Source: Nonomuraea muscovyensis (GTDB lineage: Bacteria > Actinomycetota > Actinomycetes > Streptosporangiales > Streptosporangiaceae). Taken from it: a stretch of 64,000 nucleotides of DNA. The notes beneath the pieces were generated by a model. That model was not told the DNA's origin, searched no databases, and saw only the letters and a program-made list of their open reading frames with translations. The position numbers and the translations under genes were made by a program. Location: positions 868,001-932,000 of the forward strand of contig NZ_JACHJB010000001.1 of the NCBI RefSeq assembly GCF_014207745.1. The letters are read 5' to 3'. Shown one piece after another: positions 36,209 to 44,717 of the stretch (its first letter is position 1; the number at the start of each line of letters is the position of its first letter).

Positions 36209-36586
36209 ATGGAGACCATTGTGGAGTCCTCCGGGCTGCCGGCCGACGCCTTCTCGGCGAAGTGCCCGACCCGCCAGGTGCTCGACCACATCGCAGGCAA
36301 GTGGACGGTCCTCGTCGTGGACGCCCTCCTCGAGGGCACCATGCGCTACACCGACCTGAGCCGCCGCATCGAGGGCGTCTCGCAGAAGATGCTCACCCAG
36401 ACCCTGCGCAGCCTCGAAGCCGACGGATTCGTCACCCGCACCGTCCACCCCACCATCCCGCCCCGGGTCGACTACGACCTCACTTCTCTTGGCCGCAGCC
36501 TGGCCGAGCCCATCACGGCGCTCCGCCGGTGGACGGAGAACCACATCAACGAGATCGAACAGGCCCGGAGCCGAGCACGTGACTGA
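36209..36586 (+). CDS. HxlR-family transcriptional regulator
   Basis: 125 residues from ATG 36209. [20 protein letters not shown] carries the conserved Cys and GKW, and [20 protein letters not shown] with [20 protein letters not shown] forms the winged helix. It is divergent from the nitroreductase gene. A truncated IS630 begins about 25 bases after the stop, and the HxlR 3' end looks intact. Confidence 0.88.
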   Translation: METIVESSGLPADAFSAKCPTRQVLDHIAGKWTVLVVDALLEGTMRYTDLSRRIEGVSQKMLTQTLRSLEADGFVTRTVHPTIPPRVDYDLTSLGRSLAEPITALRRWTENHINEIEQARSRARD

Positions 36587-36609
36587 CCCGGCATCGGGAG
36601 TTGCACCCC

Positions 36610-37785
36610 GCGCAGTTGGTCGGTGAGGTAGCCGAACAAGCGCTCGACCTGGTTGATCCAGGAGGAGCCGGTCGGGGTGAAATGCATGTGGAAGCGGGGA
36701 TGCCGGGCCAGCCACGCCTTGATCGCCGCGGTCTTGTGGGTGCCGTAGTTGTCGCAGATCAGGTGGACATCGAGCTCGGCCGGCACGGTCTTGTCGAAGA
36801 TGGCGAGGAATTTCTTGAACTCAGCGGCGCGGTACTGGCGGTGCAGTTCACCGATGACGGTCCCGTCGGCGACGTTGAAGGCGGCGAACAGGCCGGTGAT
36901 GCCGTGGCGGACGTAGTCGTGGGTGCGCCGCTCGGGCATGCCCGGCATCATCGGCAGCACCGGCTGCGACCGATCCAGCGCCTGGATCTGCGACTTCTCA
37001 TCCACGCACAGCACCACCGCGCGTTCCGGCGGATCGTGATACCAGCCCACCACATCGACGACCTTCTCCACGAACAACGGGTCGGCCGACAGCTTGAACG
37101 TTGCGGTGCGGTGCGGCTTGAGGTCGAAGGCCCGCCGGATCCGGCCGATGGTCGACTCCGACAGCCCGCTACGCCGCGCCATCGAGGCGCGGGTCCAGTG
37201 CGGGGCACCGGCCGGTGTCTCCCCCAGCGTGGCCACCACCACCCGCTCGACCTGGTCCAGGCTGATCGACGGCGGGCGGCCCGGGCGCGGCTCATCGATC
37301 AGCCCGTCCAGCCGCAGGCGCAGGAACCGATGACGCCATTTGGACACCGTGTCGGGTCGCACCCGCAACTGCTCGGCGATCTGCTTGTTGTCCTTGCCCT
37401 CCGCGCATCCCAGCACGATCTTCGCGCACATCGCCAGGACCTGAGCGGACTTGGCCCGCCGCGCCCACCGCTGCAACACCGCCCGCTCGGCCTCCGACAC
37501 CGTCAACTCCGCCTTGGGCCGGCCGGTGCGCGCGTCGTCGGCCAGCGCCTCCAACCCGCCCCGGGCAAAAGCCGCACGCCACTTGCGCACCGTGCTCTCG
37601 GCAAGGCCAAGATCCCGTGCCACCTGCGCAGTGCTGATCCCCGGCCCTGCACACGCCAGCACGATCCTCGCCCGGACCGCCACCCTCGACGACTCCGCCG
37701 ACATGCCGATCAGCCGAGCCCGTTCACGCTCCGATAACCGGATCTCCACCGCAGACGGATCTGGATGCGCCACAACCAGCACCAT
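36610..37785 (-). pseudogene. IS630-family transposase lacking its normal C-terminus
   Basis: From ATG 37785 there are two HTH regions ([20 protein letters not shown] and [20 protein letters not shown]). The DDE residues are in [32 protein letters not shown] and [20 protein letters not shown]. After LTDQL the family sequence ends (expected about 60 more residues), and the frame runs on through antisense HxlR sequence to 36472. The catalytic core is complete, but the protein is chimeric at its end. Confidence 0.83.
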
Positions 37786-37820
37786 ACGGACTTACCTGGC
37801 GATTTCCAGGCGGATGACAC
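36610..37820 (-). mobile_element. IS630-family element, 3'-truncated
   Basis: The left end GGATGACAC (read as GTGTCATCC on the minus strand) at 37812-37820 is followed by TA (37821-37822), the usual IS630 target. The other end is lost at about 36610, where transposase homology stops beside the HxlR gene. A deletion derivative of the same element lies at 30186-30415. Confidence 0.8.
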
Positions 37821-37822
37821 TA

Positions 37823-38265
37823 GCGACCTGCGGGACGTCGCCGTCTTCCACCACCGCCGCATCCGCCACCTGTACGCCTTCTTCGACAAGGCGTGATCCT
37901 CGCGCACGATCGGGTGGCACCCAGCCAGACGGCCTGCCCGGGTGCCGCCCCTTTGCCGGTCAAGAGCCCTCGGTAGGTCGACAGAAGGTCACGCTGCCGC
38001 GCCCAGATCGAGGTGGACCTCCATATCTCCAGTGGCACGTTCAGCTCGTAGATGTAGTCGCCGAAGCGGCGGACGTTGTCCTCCTGGTAGGGCGACATGA
38101 TGGCCACGTCGGCGCGCTGCACCTGGCCTCCGCCCCGCCGGTCGCCGGGTTCGCGATCATCGAGGCGGACACGGGGGGAAGAGGCCGTCGAGCTGGCCAC
38201 GGGTGCCTCCTGCGCGGTTGCGCAGAGGGTGGTGGAGGTGTGGCCGTTGACGTCGTGACGCCGGG
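37823..38265. other. no firm gene; possible transposase tail
   Basis: The minus strand around 37985-38130 reads MSPYQEDNVRRFGDYIYELN, faintly like the last residues of Tn3-type transposases (LSPY...FGxY). This is too short to rely on. The remainder of about 440 bases shows nothing recognisable. Confidence 0.25.
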
Positions 38266-39207
38266 TCAGTGCTCCCAGGCGGCGGCGCCTCGCAGAAGGC
38301 GGTGGTCGGAGACGGTGTCGGCGCAGGCCGCCGCGTCGCCGCGTACGTTGGTGAACCAGTAGTAGCTCAGGAAGATGTAGTCGATCTTCACGGGTGTCTC
38401 CAGGTCGGTCGCGCACGTCGGCACGGCCGTGGGCTCTCCGCTCCTGCATCGGTCGGCGCTCTGGTCGCAGGTGGGGCCGAAGAACGCCGTGTCGTTCTCG
38501 TCCACCTCCTGGAACACCCCCTTGCCGCCGTTGTGGTCGTAGAGTGCGTTGAGGATGGAGTCGGTGGGCGCAAGGTTGAAGTCGCCGCCCAGCACGACCG
38601 GGTCGCCCTCGGCGGCGTATGACCTGGTGACCTCGGCGACCTTGTCCACCTGGGGGCCGCCCTGACCGGTTTCTGGGGCGATGTGGGTGTTGCAGGCGCG
38701 GACGGGGCGGCCAGTGACGGGCACGCGGCCGCACAGCAGGATGCGGTTCTCGATCGCGCCGTCGCTCTCGTCCTCGGGGAGGGGGACGACCGTCCTGGTG
38801 CCCTCTTCGAAGGTGCCCTTCGCGAAGGTGGCCAGGCCGAAGCGCTGGTCGGAGCCCCAGTCGAGGCAGCCGGACGAGGTGCGGGTCGCTCCCCAGACGC
38901 TGTCGTAGCGCGGGCCGTCGGTGCGGGTGTTCAGGTGGTCACGCAAAAGCGTCCACTGCCCGTAACACACCTCCTGGAGGAACACGAGGTCGGCATCCCA
39001 GTGGTCGATGGCCGACACCATCGCCGCTTGAAAGGCCTTACGGTCCACGGGCGGGCACTGCTTCGCCGCGCCGCAGATGTTGTAGGTGATGAAGCGCGGC
39101 CGGGGCCAGTTGGCGGCGTCCGGCATGTCGGCTTGGGCGGGTCCTATCGGCAGGACCAGACCTAAGAACAGCAGAGCGGTCACGAACGTGCGAAAAGCTG
39201 CCCGCAT
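38266..39207 (-). CDS. secreted endonuclease/exonuclease/phosphatase-family protein
   Basis: 313 residues with a signal peptide (MRAAFRTFVTALLFLGLVLP then IGPAQA). EEP-fold active-site motifs are present: FITYNICGAAKQ, DLVFLQEVCYGQ (metal-binding Glu), ACNTHIAPE, VVLGGDFNLAPTDS, KIDYIFLSY and TVSDHRLL. It hydrolyses a phosphodiester or phosphomonoester outside the cell. Its ATG overlaps the stop of the Gfo/Idh/MocA gene (TGATG), so it is the last gene of the sugar-transport operon. Together with the secreted phosphodiester glycosidase across the operator, it may process sugar-phosphate polymers such as teichoic acids (inferred). Confidence 0.85.
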   Translation of the reverse strand: MRAAFRTFVTALLFLGLVLPIGPAQADMPDAANWPRPRFITYNICGAAKQCPPVDRKAFQAAMVSAIDHWDADLVFLQEVCYGQWTLLRDHLNTRTDGPRYDSVWGATRTSSGCLDWGSDQRFGLATFAKGTFEEGTRTVVPLPEDESDGAIENRILLCGRVPVTGRPVRACNTHIAPETGQGGPQVDKVAEVTRSYAAEGDPVVLGGDFNLAPTDSILNALYDHNGGKGVFQEVDENDTAFFGPTCDQSADRCRSGEPTAVPTCATDLETPVKIDYIFLSYYWFTNVRGDAAACADTVSDHRLLRGAAAWEH

Positions 39208-40460
39208 CAGCGAGCTCCTTCCATGAGGGAGATGACCTGCTGGGTGAGCCTCGCCCGCTCGGCGGCGAAGACCGCCAGGTGGGAGGCGAGTGACTCGGCG
39301 GGACCCGATCGGATCAGGTCGCGCTCGCCGGTCGCCACCGCGCGCACGAACGCCTCCATGAGCCGTTCGTCGCCACCGGCGTGGCCACCTCCGGCTGTGG
39401 GGTCGCCCGTCGCGGCGACCGTGATGGTGGAGACGTCGCCCGTGCGGAAGTCGTGGACGCGCACGTGCTCGCCGTCGCACTCCAGTTCGCCGTGGGTGCC
39501 GAAGATCCTCGTACGGCGGTGTCCACCGGCGTTGAAGGCGGTCATGGTGAAGACGCCGCTCGCGCCGCCGTCGAACTCCATAGCCACGACCTGGTGGTCG
39601 ACGACGTCGTTGTCGCAGTCGTAGACGCACCTGCCGTACGGCCCGTGCCGCAGTGCGCTGGTGAGGGCTTCCTCGGTGAACTCCCTGGTGACGACGCTCA
39701 GCGGCCAGCCATGCTGCCCTTCGCGCAGGCGCCCGCCGTACAGTCTGGGCGCTGAGTAGGGGCATGTCGGTTCGACGGCGCAGTCGAGGCACCTCAACGC
39801 CGATCCTGGCGGCCGGTTGTCGCGCGTGAAGTGCTTGAGCCCGCCGAAGCTGGAGACCCGTGCGATCGGCCTGCCGACGACGTACTGCAGCCAGTCGAGG
39901 TCGTGGGAGGACTTGGCGAGCAGCATGAACGTGGACTGGTCGGTGCGGCGCCAGTTGCCGCGCACGTAGGAGTGCGCCTGGTGCCAGAAGCCCACGGGTT
40001 CGAGATGCTGGACGGAGACGATCTCGCCGATCTGCCCGGAGCGCACGACGGATCTGACCGTGTCGGTGTAGGGCGCGTAGCGCAGCACGTGGCAGACAGC
40101 GAAAATCACGCCCGCGCGCTCGGCCGCCGCGACGATCTCGCGGCACTCGGCTTCTGTCGGCGCGAGCGGCTTCTCAATCAGGATGTGGTAGCCGAGTTCT
40201 GCGAAGGTCCTGGCGGGCTCGGCGTGGTCGCCGTCCTGGGTGGCGATGACGACGGCGTCGGCGATCCTGCCTTCGGCGGCGAGGTCGCGCCAGCCGGCGA
40301 AGATCCGGGCGCCGCCCGCGTCGGCCAGGTGACGTGCCCGCTCCGCGACCGGGTCGGCGACGGCCGCGATTCGCGCCAGGTGAGGGTGTGCGAGCGCCCA
40401 GCGGGCGTATCCGCTGCCGCGGTCTCCGGCTCCGACGATGGCCAGCGACACCGGGGTCAT
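39207..40460 (-). CDS. Gfo/Idh/MocA family oxidoreductase
   Basis: 417 residues from ATG 40460 (GGAG 8 bases upstream); ATG 40478 is possible. The Rossmann start is LAIVGAGDRGSGYARWALAH, the conserved EKP is in YHILIEKPLAPTEAE, and the substrate domain follows (SSHDLDWLQYVVGRPIARVS). Four Cys lie in LRCLDCAVEPTCPY and YGRCVYDCDND; the first three may form a structural site. It probably oxidises an intracellular sugar or cyclitol with NAD(P). It is the fifth gene of the operon. Confidence 0.87.
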   Translation of the reverse strand: MTPVSLAIVGAGDRGSGYARWALAHPHLARIAAVADPVAERARHLADAGGARIFAGWRDLAAEGRIADAVVIATQDGDHAEPARTFAELGYHILIEKPLAPTEAECREIVAAAERAGVIFAVCHVLRYAPYTDTVRSVVRSGQIGEIVSVQHLEPVGFWHQAHSYVRGNWRRTDQSTFMLLAKSSHDLDWLQYVVGRPIARVSSFGGLKHFTRDNRPPGSALRCLDCAVEPTCPYSAPRLYGGRLREGQHGWPLSVVTREFTEEALTSALRHGPYGRCVYDCDNDVVDHQVVAMEFDGGASGVFTMTAFNAGGHRRTRIFGTHGELECDGEHVRVHDFRTGDVSTITVAATGDPTAGGGHAGGDERLMEAFVRAVATGERDLIRSGPAESLASHLAVFAAERARLTQQVISLMEGAR

Positions 40461-40470
40461 ACTGCTCCGT

Positions 40471-41637
40471 TCAGGCATTCAGGTTGTCCAGCAGGGAACT
40501 CTCGACGGAGTCGAGCGCGGTTCTGAGCGCGCCGACGGTGACGGCCTTGTCTCCCAGGGCCGACACCTCCAGGCGCGGCGGCAGGGAGGTCATCTGCGGC
40601 AGCCTGCGCCTGATCGGCTCAGCGATCTGCTCACCCGCGGCCGCGACGCCGCCTCCAATGACGATCAGTTCGGGGTTCAGGAGCAGGGCCATCGTGCCGA
40701 TCGCTCTGGCGATGCGGGCGAGGATCTCCTCCAGCACCTGCTGGGCCTCGGTGTCACCGTCGCGGGCGGCAGCGAGCAGCAGCGCGGCGTCGCCGGTCAG
40801 CGAGCTGGTGTGCTCGCGCAGCCTGGCGACGACCTCTTTGCCGATATGGCTGGCGAGCGCGCCTATGCCCTCGGCGCCCGGCGTGTGTTCGAGCAGGCTG
40901 AGGAAGGCCATTTCGCCCGCGCCCCCGTCGTGGCCGCGGAAGACCTGGCCGCCGGAGACGATCCCGGCGCCGAGCCGTTCACCTGCGAGCACGTAGATGA
41001 CGTCCTCGCTGGTCGAGGCCACGCCGCGCCAGCGCTCTCCGACGACGGCGAGGTTGGCGTCGTTGTCGGAGAGGACGGGCGCGCCGAAGGAGCGGCCGAG
41101 TTCGGCCCGCAGGTTCAGCCCCTTCCAGTCGGGCAGGACGTCGCAGGTGAGCACCACCCCGGTGCGTGGATCGACGATGCCAGGCGTGGCCGCGCAGGCC
41201 GCGAGCACGGCCGATCTTTCGACCCGCGCCTGCTTCAGCGCCTCACGCACGGCCTTGCGCACCCCATCGAGCCGCTCCTTGCGGCCGAGCTCCTGCCCGA
41301 GCGACCTCACCTGGGTCGTCAGTACGACACCGCGCAGGTCGGCCACGGACACCATGCATTTGTGCACGCCGATGTCGATGCCGACGACATGCCCGCGCTC
41401 GGCCCTGAAGCGCACCAGCCGGGCGGGCCTGCCACGGCGACCGGGCGTGTCGTCCTCGACCTCGGCGATGAGGCCGATGCGCCGAAGGTCCTCGATCACG
41501 GCGTCGACGGTCGGCCTGGAGAGCCCGGCGGCGTCGGCGAGCTCGGTGTGCCTGATCGCCTCGACGTCCCGCAGCACGTTCAGCACGGTCTCCGCGTTGA
41601 GCCGGCGGAGCAGAGGAGCGGTCGCTGCAGAGGTCAT
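40471..41637 (-). CDS. ROK-family transcriptional repressor
   Basis: 388 residues. The N-terminal winged helix (HTELADAAGLSRPTVDAVIE) is followed by a ROK sugar-kinase-like domain with GHVVGIDIGVHKCMVSVADL, VLSDNDANLAVVGE and GAGIVSGGQVFRGHDGGAGE. The usual zinc-site Cys cluster of ROK proteins is not evident. NagC/XylR-type proteins release DNA on binding a sugar. It lies within the operon it probably controls; the palindrome at 44645-44657 is the likely site. Confidence 0.88.
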   Translation of the reverse strand: MTSAATAPLLRRLNAETVLNVLRDVEAIRHTELADAAGLSRPTVDAVIEDLRRIGLIAEVEDDTPGRRGRPARLVRFRAERGHVVGIDIGVHKCMVSVADLRGVVLTTQVRSLGQELGRKERLDGVRKAVREALKQARVERSAVLAACAATPGIVDPRTGVVLTCDVLPDWKGLNLRAELGRSFGAPVLSDNDANLAVVGERWRGVASTSEDVIYVLAGERLGAGIVSGGQVFRGHDGGAGEMAFLSLLEHTPGAEGIGALASHIGKEVVARLREHTSSLTGDAALLLAAARDGDTEAQQVLEEILARIARAIGTMALLLNPELIVIGGGVAAAGEQIAEPIRRRLPQMTSLPPRLEVSALGDKAVTVGALRTALDSVESSLLDNLNA

Positions 41638-41680
41638 GGCAACACCCTCGTGGTCGTTGGATCGTGGTGGATCATCCCGG

Positions 41681-42499
41681 TCATCCCTTCACCGCGCCGG
41701 AGGTGAGCCCTGCGACGATGCGGCGCTGGGAGAGAAGGACCAGGATGACCACGGGAACGGTCACCATCAAGGCCGCCGCCGCGATGGCGCCGTAGGGTTG
41801 CTGGAACTCCGACTCCCCGGTGAAGAAGGCCAGAGCGGCGGGGACCGTACGCGACTGGTCGGTCGAGGTGAGCGAGATCGCGAACAGGAACTCGCCCCAG
41901 CACGCCAGGAAGGTCAGCAGGAACGTCGTGACCACGCCGGGCGCGGCAACCGGGATGATCACCCGGAGCAGCGCCTGGAGCCTGGTGGCCCCGTCCATCT
42001 GGGCGGATTCCTCCAGATCCCAGGGAATCGTGCGGAAGAAGGCGGTCATCAGCCAGATCGCCAGCGGCAGCGAGAACGACACGTAAGGAATGATCAGCCC
42101 GAGCCAGGTGTCGAAGAGCCCAAGGTCGGTCCACAGTGTGAACAGCGGCCCCACCAGGGCGATCGCGGGAAACATGGTCAGACCGAGCGCGAGCCCTAGC
42201 ACCGCGCCGTTGCCGCGGAAGCGCAGCCTCGCGATCGCGTACGCGGCGAACACCGCGACGATCACCGAGACGGTCGTGGCGATCAGTGAGATGCCCACGG
42301 AGTTGCGCAGCGCGGTGGTGAACATCGGGTTGGTGAACAACCCCGTGTAGTTCTCCAGCGTGGGCGAGGCGGGCAGGAAACGGCCGTCGTTCTGCAGGGA
42401 GGCCGGTTTGAGCGACAGGCTGACGACCCACACGATCGGGGCGAGCGTCCAGACGGCGACCGTCGCGGTGACCAGCAGGTCGGCGATCCTGCGCTTCAT
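41681..42499 (-). CDS. CUT1 sugar ABC transporter permease (MalG-like)
   Basis: 272 residues, about six helices (LVTATVAVWTLAPIVWVVSL, VIVAVFAAYAIARLRF). The EAA loop, ESAQMDGATRLQALLRVIIP, contacts the ATPase. Its ATG overlaps the stop of the MalF-like gene (ATGA). No ATPase gene is present in the operon, as is usual for actinomycete CUT1 systems served by a shared MsiK-type ATPase. Confidence 0.93.
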   Translation of the reverse strand: MKRRIADLLVTATVAVWTLAPIVWVVSLSLKPASLQNDGRFLPASPTLENYTGLFTNPMFTTALRNSVGISLIATTVSVIVAVFAAYAIARLRFRGNGAVLGLALGLTMFPAIALVGPLFTLWTDLGLFDTWLGLIIPYVSFSLPLAIWLMTAFFRTIPWDLEESAQMDGATRLQALLRVIIPVAAPGVVTTFLLTFLACWGEFLFAISLTSTDQSRTVPAALAFFTGESEFQQPYGAIAAAALMVTVPVVILVLLSQRRIVAGLTSGAVKG

Positions 42500-43344
42500 G
42501 ACTCACCCCTGAACGCTCGGACGAACCCGACCGCGATCATCGCGACGCAGACGAACAGCAGCACCGAAACAGCCGAGCCGAGACCGACCTCCAGGTCCCT
42601 GATGAGGAAGCGGTAGCTCAGGAACGACAGCGTCTCCGTGCCGACCGCGCCCTGCGTCTGGATGTAGACGGTGTCGAAGACGCGAAAGGCGTCGAGGGTG
42701 CGGAACAGCAGCGCGACCACGATCGCGGGCCGCACACACGGGCCGGTCACCCGCCAGAACCGCTGCCACGCCCCGGCCCCGTCCACCTTGGCCGCCTCGT
42801 ACACCTCGCCCGGCACGGTCACCAGCCCGGCGAGCAGCATCAGCGCCATGAACGGCGTCGTCTTCCATACTTCGGTCAGCACGATTACCGAGTAGGCCGA
42901 CCAGGTCTCGCCGAGCCAGTTGAAGTCGCCGCCGACGAAGCCGACCGACGGCTGGAAGGCGAAGCGGAAGGCGAACGCCGAGACGACCGTCAGCACCGCG
43001 TACGGCACGAGCACTACGGTCCGCAGGAGCTGCCGCCCCCACAGCACCTTGTGCATGGCCATCGCGAGCGCGAAACCCAGCACGAACTCCAAGCCCACGC
43101 TGGTCACCGTCAGAACGACGGTCGCGGCGAGGTCCTGCCACCAGGTCTCGCTGGTGAGTATGCGACCGTAGTTGTCCAGCCCGGCGAAGGCTCGCTCACT
43201 CGGCGCGCTCAGTGAGTAGCTCTCCAGGGAAAGCGCCGCCGTACGCAGGACAGGTACGACCGTGACCGCGACCATGAGCAGCAGGGCAGGGGCGGCCATG
43301 AGCCACCCGAGCCGCTGCTCACGTGCTTGAGGAATCTGGCTCAC
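42496..43344 (-). CDS. CUT1 sugar ABC transporter permease (MalF-like)
   Basis: 282 residues, start GTG 43344 overlapping the binding-protein stop (GTGA). Helices include LGWLMAAPALLLMVAVTVVP and LEFVLGFALAMAMHKVLWG. The EAA motif is YEAAKVDGAGAWQRFWRVTG. With the MalG-like partner it forms the membrane channel for the sugar delivered by the upstream lipoprotein. Confidence 0.93.
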   Translation of the reverse strand: MSQIPQAREQRLGWLMAAPALLLMVAVTVVPVLRTAALSLESYSLSAPSERAFAGLDNYGRILTSETWWQDLAATVVLTVTSVGLEFVLGFALAMAMHKVLWGRQLLRTVVLVPYAVLTVVSAFAFRFAFQPSVGFVGGDFNWLGETWSAYSVIVLTEVWKTTPFMALMLLAGLVTVPGEVYEAAKVDGAGAWQRFWRVTGPCVRPAIVVALLFRTLDAFRVFDTVYIQTQGAVGTETLSFLSYRFLIRDLEVGLGSAVSVLLFVCVAMIAVGFVRAFRGES

Positions 43345-44600
43345 TGCTTGACGGCCTCGCTGACGGCGGCGTTGGCCTTCGATGAGGTCTCGGCGGTGAC
43401 GGAGGCGGGTGGGTGGAAGGCCGTCTGGATGGCGGTGGACAGCGCGTTGTACTTGCGCGCCATCGGACGCGGGGCCGCCTCGGCGATCGAGTCGCGCATG
43501 ACGTCGGCGAAGGGGAACTTCGCCCGCACCTCGGGGTCGTCGTAGACCGAGGAGCGGGCGGCGGGGATGCCCGACTGGAGCATGAAAGTCTTCTGCGACT
43601 GCGTCGAGGTCAGGCAGGCGAGCGCGGCGAAGGCGCTCTCGCGCTGGTCCTCCGGCGTGCCCACGCCGACGGCGACGTTGGAGCCGCCGAGCGGCGGCGC
43701 GCTGGGCGAGCCCTGGACGACCCTGGGGTAGCGTGCCCAGCCGTAGTCTTCAAAGACCTTCTTGAACTCGGGCTCCTTCTGGGCGCGATCGGCCGCGGCG
43801 GCGTAGCCCCAGTTCGTCATGAAGGATGCCTCGCCGTTCTCGAAGGCGGCGCGCATGGTCTCCTCGTCGAGTGTGCTCATCCCCTTCAGCGCCGAGGGGC
43901 CGGAGGCCAGCGACGAGATGACCGTGGCGGCGGCCCTGCCCGCGTCGGTGTCGAGTCCGGGGTTGCCGTCGGGGTCGACGATCTGGCCGCCGGCGGAGGC
44001 GACGAGGGCGTTGATGAAGACGGTGTAGCCCTCGTAGCGGTTGCCCGGTGTAGCGACGCCGCGCTCGCCGTCGGGCAGGCTTCCCGCGGCGGTGAGGAGC
44101 TGCTCCCAGGTCAGCTCGCCCTTGGCTGGGTCGATGCCCGCCTGCTGGGCGCGCGACTTGCGGTACCACAGCAGCTGCGAGCCGGACAGCAGCGGCGCGG
44201 CGTAGACCTTGCCCTTCCACGTCGCCGACTTCATGGCTCCGCCGAGCGTGCCCTCGGAGACGGTCCTCGTCGTGGTCTCGGGCAGCGGCAGGATCCAGCC
44301 CGCCTCGGCGAACTCCGCCGTCCAGACGACGTCAAGGGTGATGAGGTTGACCGCGCGGTCCTTCGCCGACAGACGGCGGACGAGTTGCTCGCGCTGCTTG
44401 TCGGAGCCTTCGGGGAGAGTCTCGACCTTGATCGTGTACTTGCCCTCGCGGTTGCAGGCGGCCACGGCGGCCTGGGTGGGCGTGTCGGCGTTGGGTCCCT
44501 GCCACCAGGTGAGCGCGGCGGGACCTTCGCTCTCGGAGGCGCAGGCGGCCAGGGGGAGGGCGGTGAGCGCGGCCACGGCCAGCCGAAGCAGATTCTTCAT
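43341..44600 (-). CDS. sugar ABC transporter substrate-binding lipoprotein
   Basis: 419 residues from ATG 44600. The signal peptide ends in lipobox LAAC (MKNLLRLAVAALTALPLAAC). Family 1 extracellular binding-protein features are ALTWWQGPNADTPTQAAVAA, PLLSGSQLLWYRKS, LTWEQLLTAAGSLPDGE and AAFENGEASFMTNWGY. It captures the transported sugar outside the membrane. First gene of the minus-strand operon, divergent from the phosphodiester glycosidase. Confidence 0.93.
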   Translation of the reverse strand: MKNLLRLAVAALTALPLAACASESEGPAALTWWQGPNADTPTQAAVAACNREGKYTIKVETLPEGSDKQREQLVRRLSAKDRAVNLITLDVVWTAEFAEAGWILPLPETTTRTVSEGTLGGAMKSATWKGKVYAAPLLSGSQLLWYRKSRAQQAGIDPAKGELTWEQLLTAAGSLPDGERGVATPGNRYEGYTVFINALVASAGGQIVDPDGNPGLDTDAGRAAATVISSLASGPSALKGMSTLDEETMRAAFENGEASFMTNWGYAAAADRAQKEPEFKKVFEDYGWARYPRVVQGSPSAPPLGGSNVAVGVGTPEDQRESAFAALACLTSTQSQKTFMLQSGIPAARSSVYDDPEVRAKFPFADVMRDSIAEAAPRPMARKYNALSTAIQTAFHPPASVTAETSSKANAAVSEAVKQ

Positions 44601-44644
44601 GAGGGGGTTCTCCCAGGCGGAGGAGGCTTGCTTTTTGTGAGAGT

Positions 44645-44657
44645 CATTTATTAAATG
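44645..44657. promoter_or_regulatory. candidate ROK operator
   Basis: CATTTATTAAATG is a perfect 6-bp inverted repeat around one base. It lies in the 117-base divergent promoter region and is strikingly AT-rich for this genome. ROK repressors of the NagC/Mlc type favour such AT-rich palindromes. Confidence 0.6.
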
Positions 44658-44717
44658 CATCAGCAGAATAGGAGGCGCTCAGAACGCCGTCAAGCTGCTC
44701 CTCACCAAAGGACTCAC

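Noticed and set aside
37823..37896. Plus-strand frame ending RRIRHLYAFFDKA
   Set aside because: Too short and without a recognised family; it could be the tail of a gene cut by IS630 but nothing supports a call.
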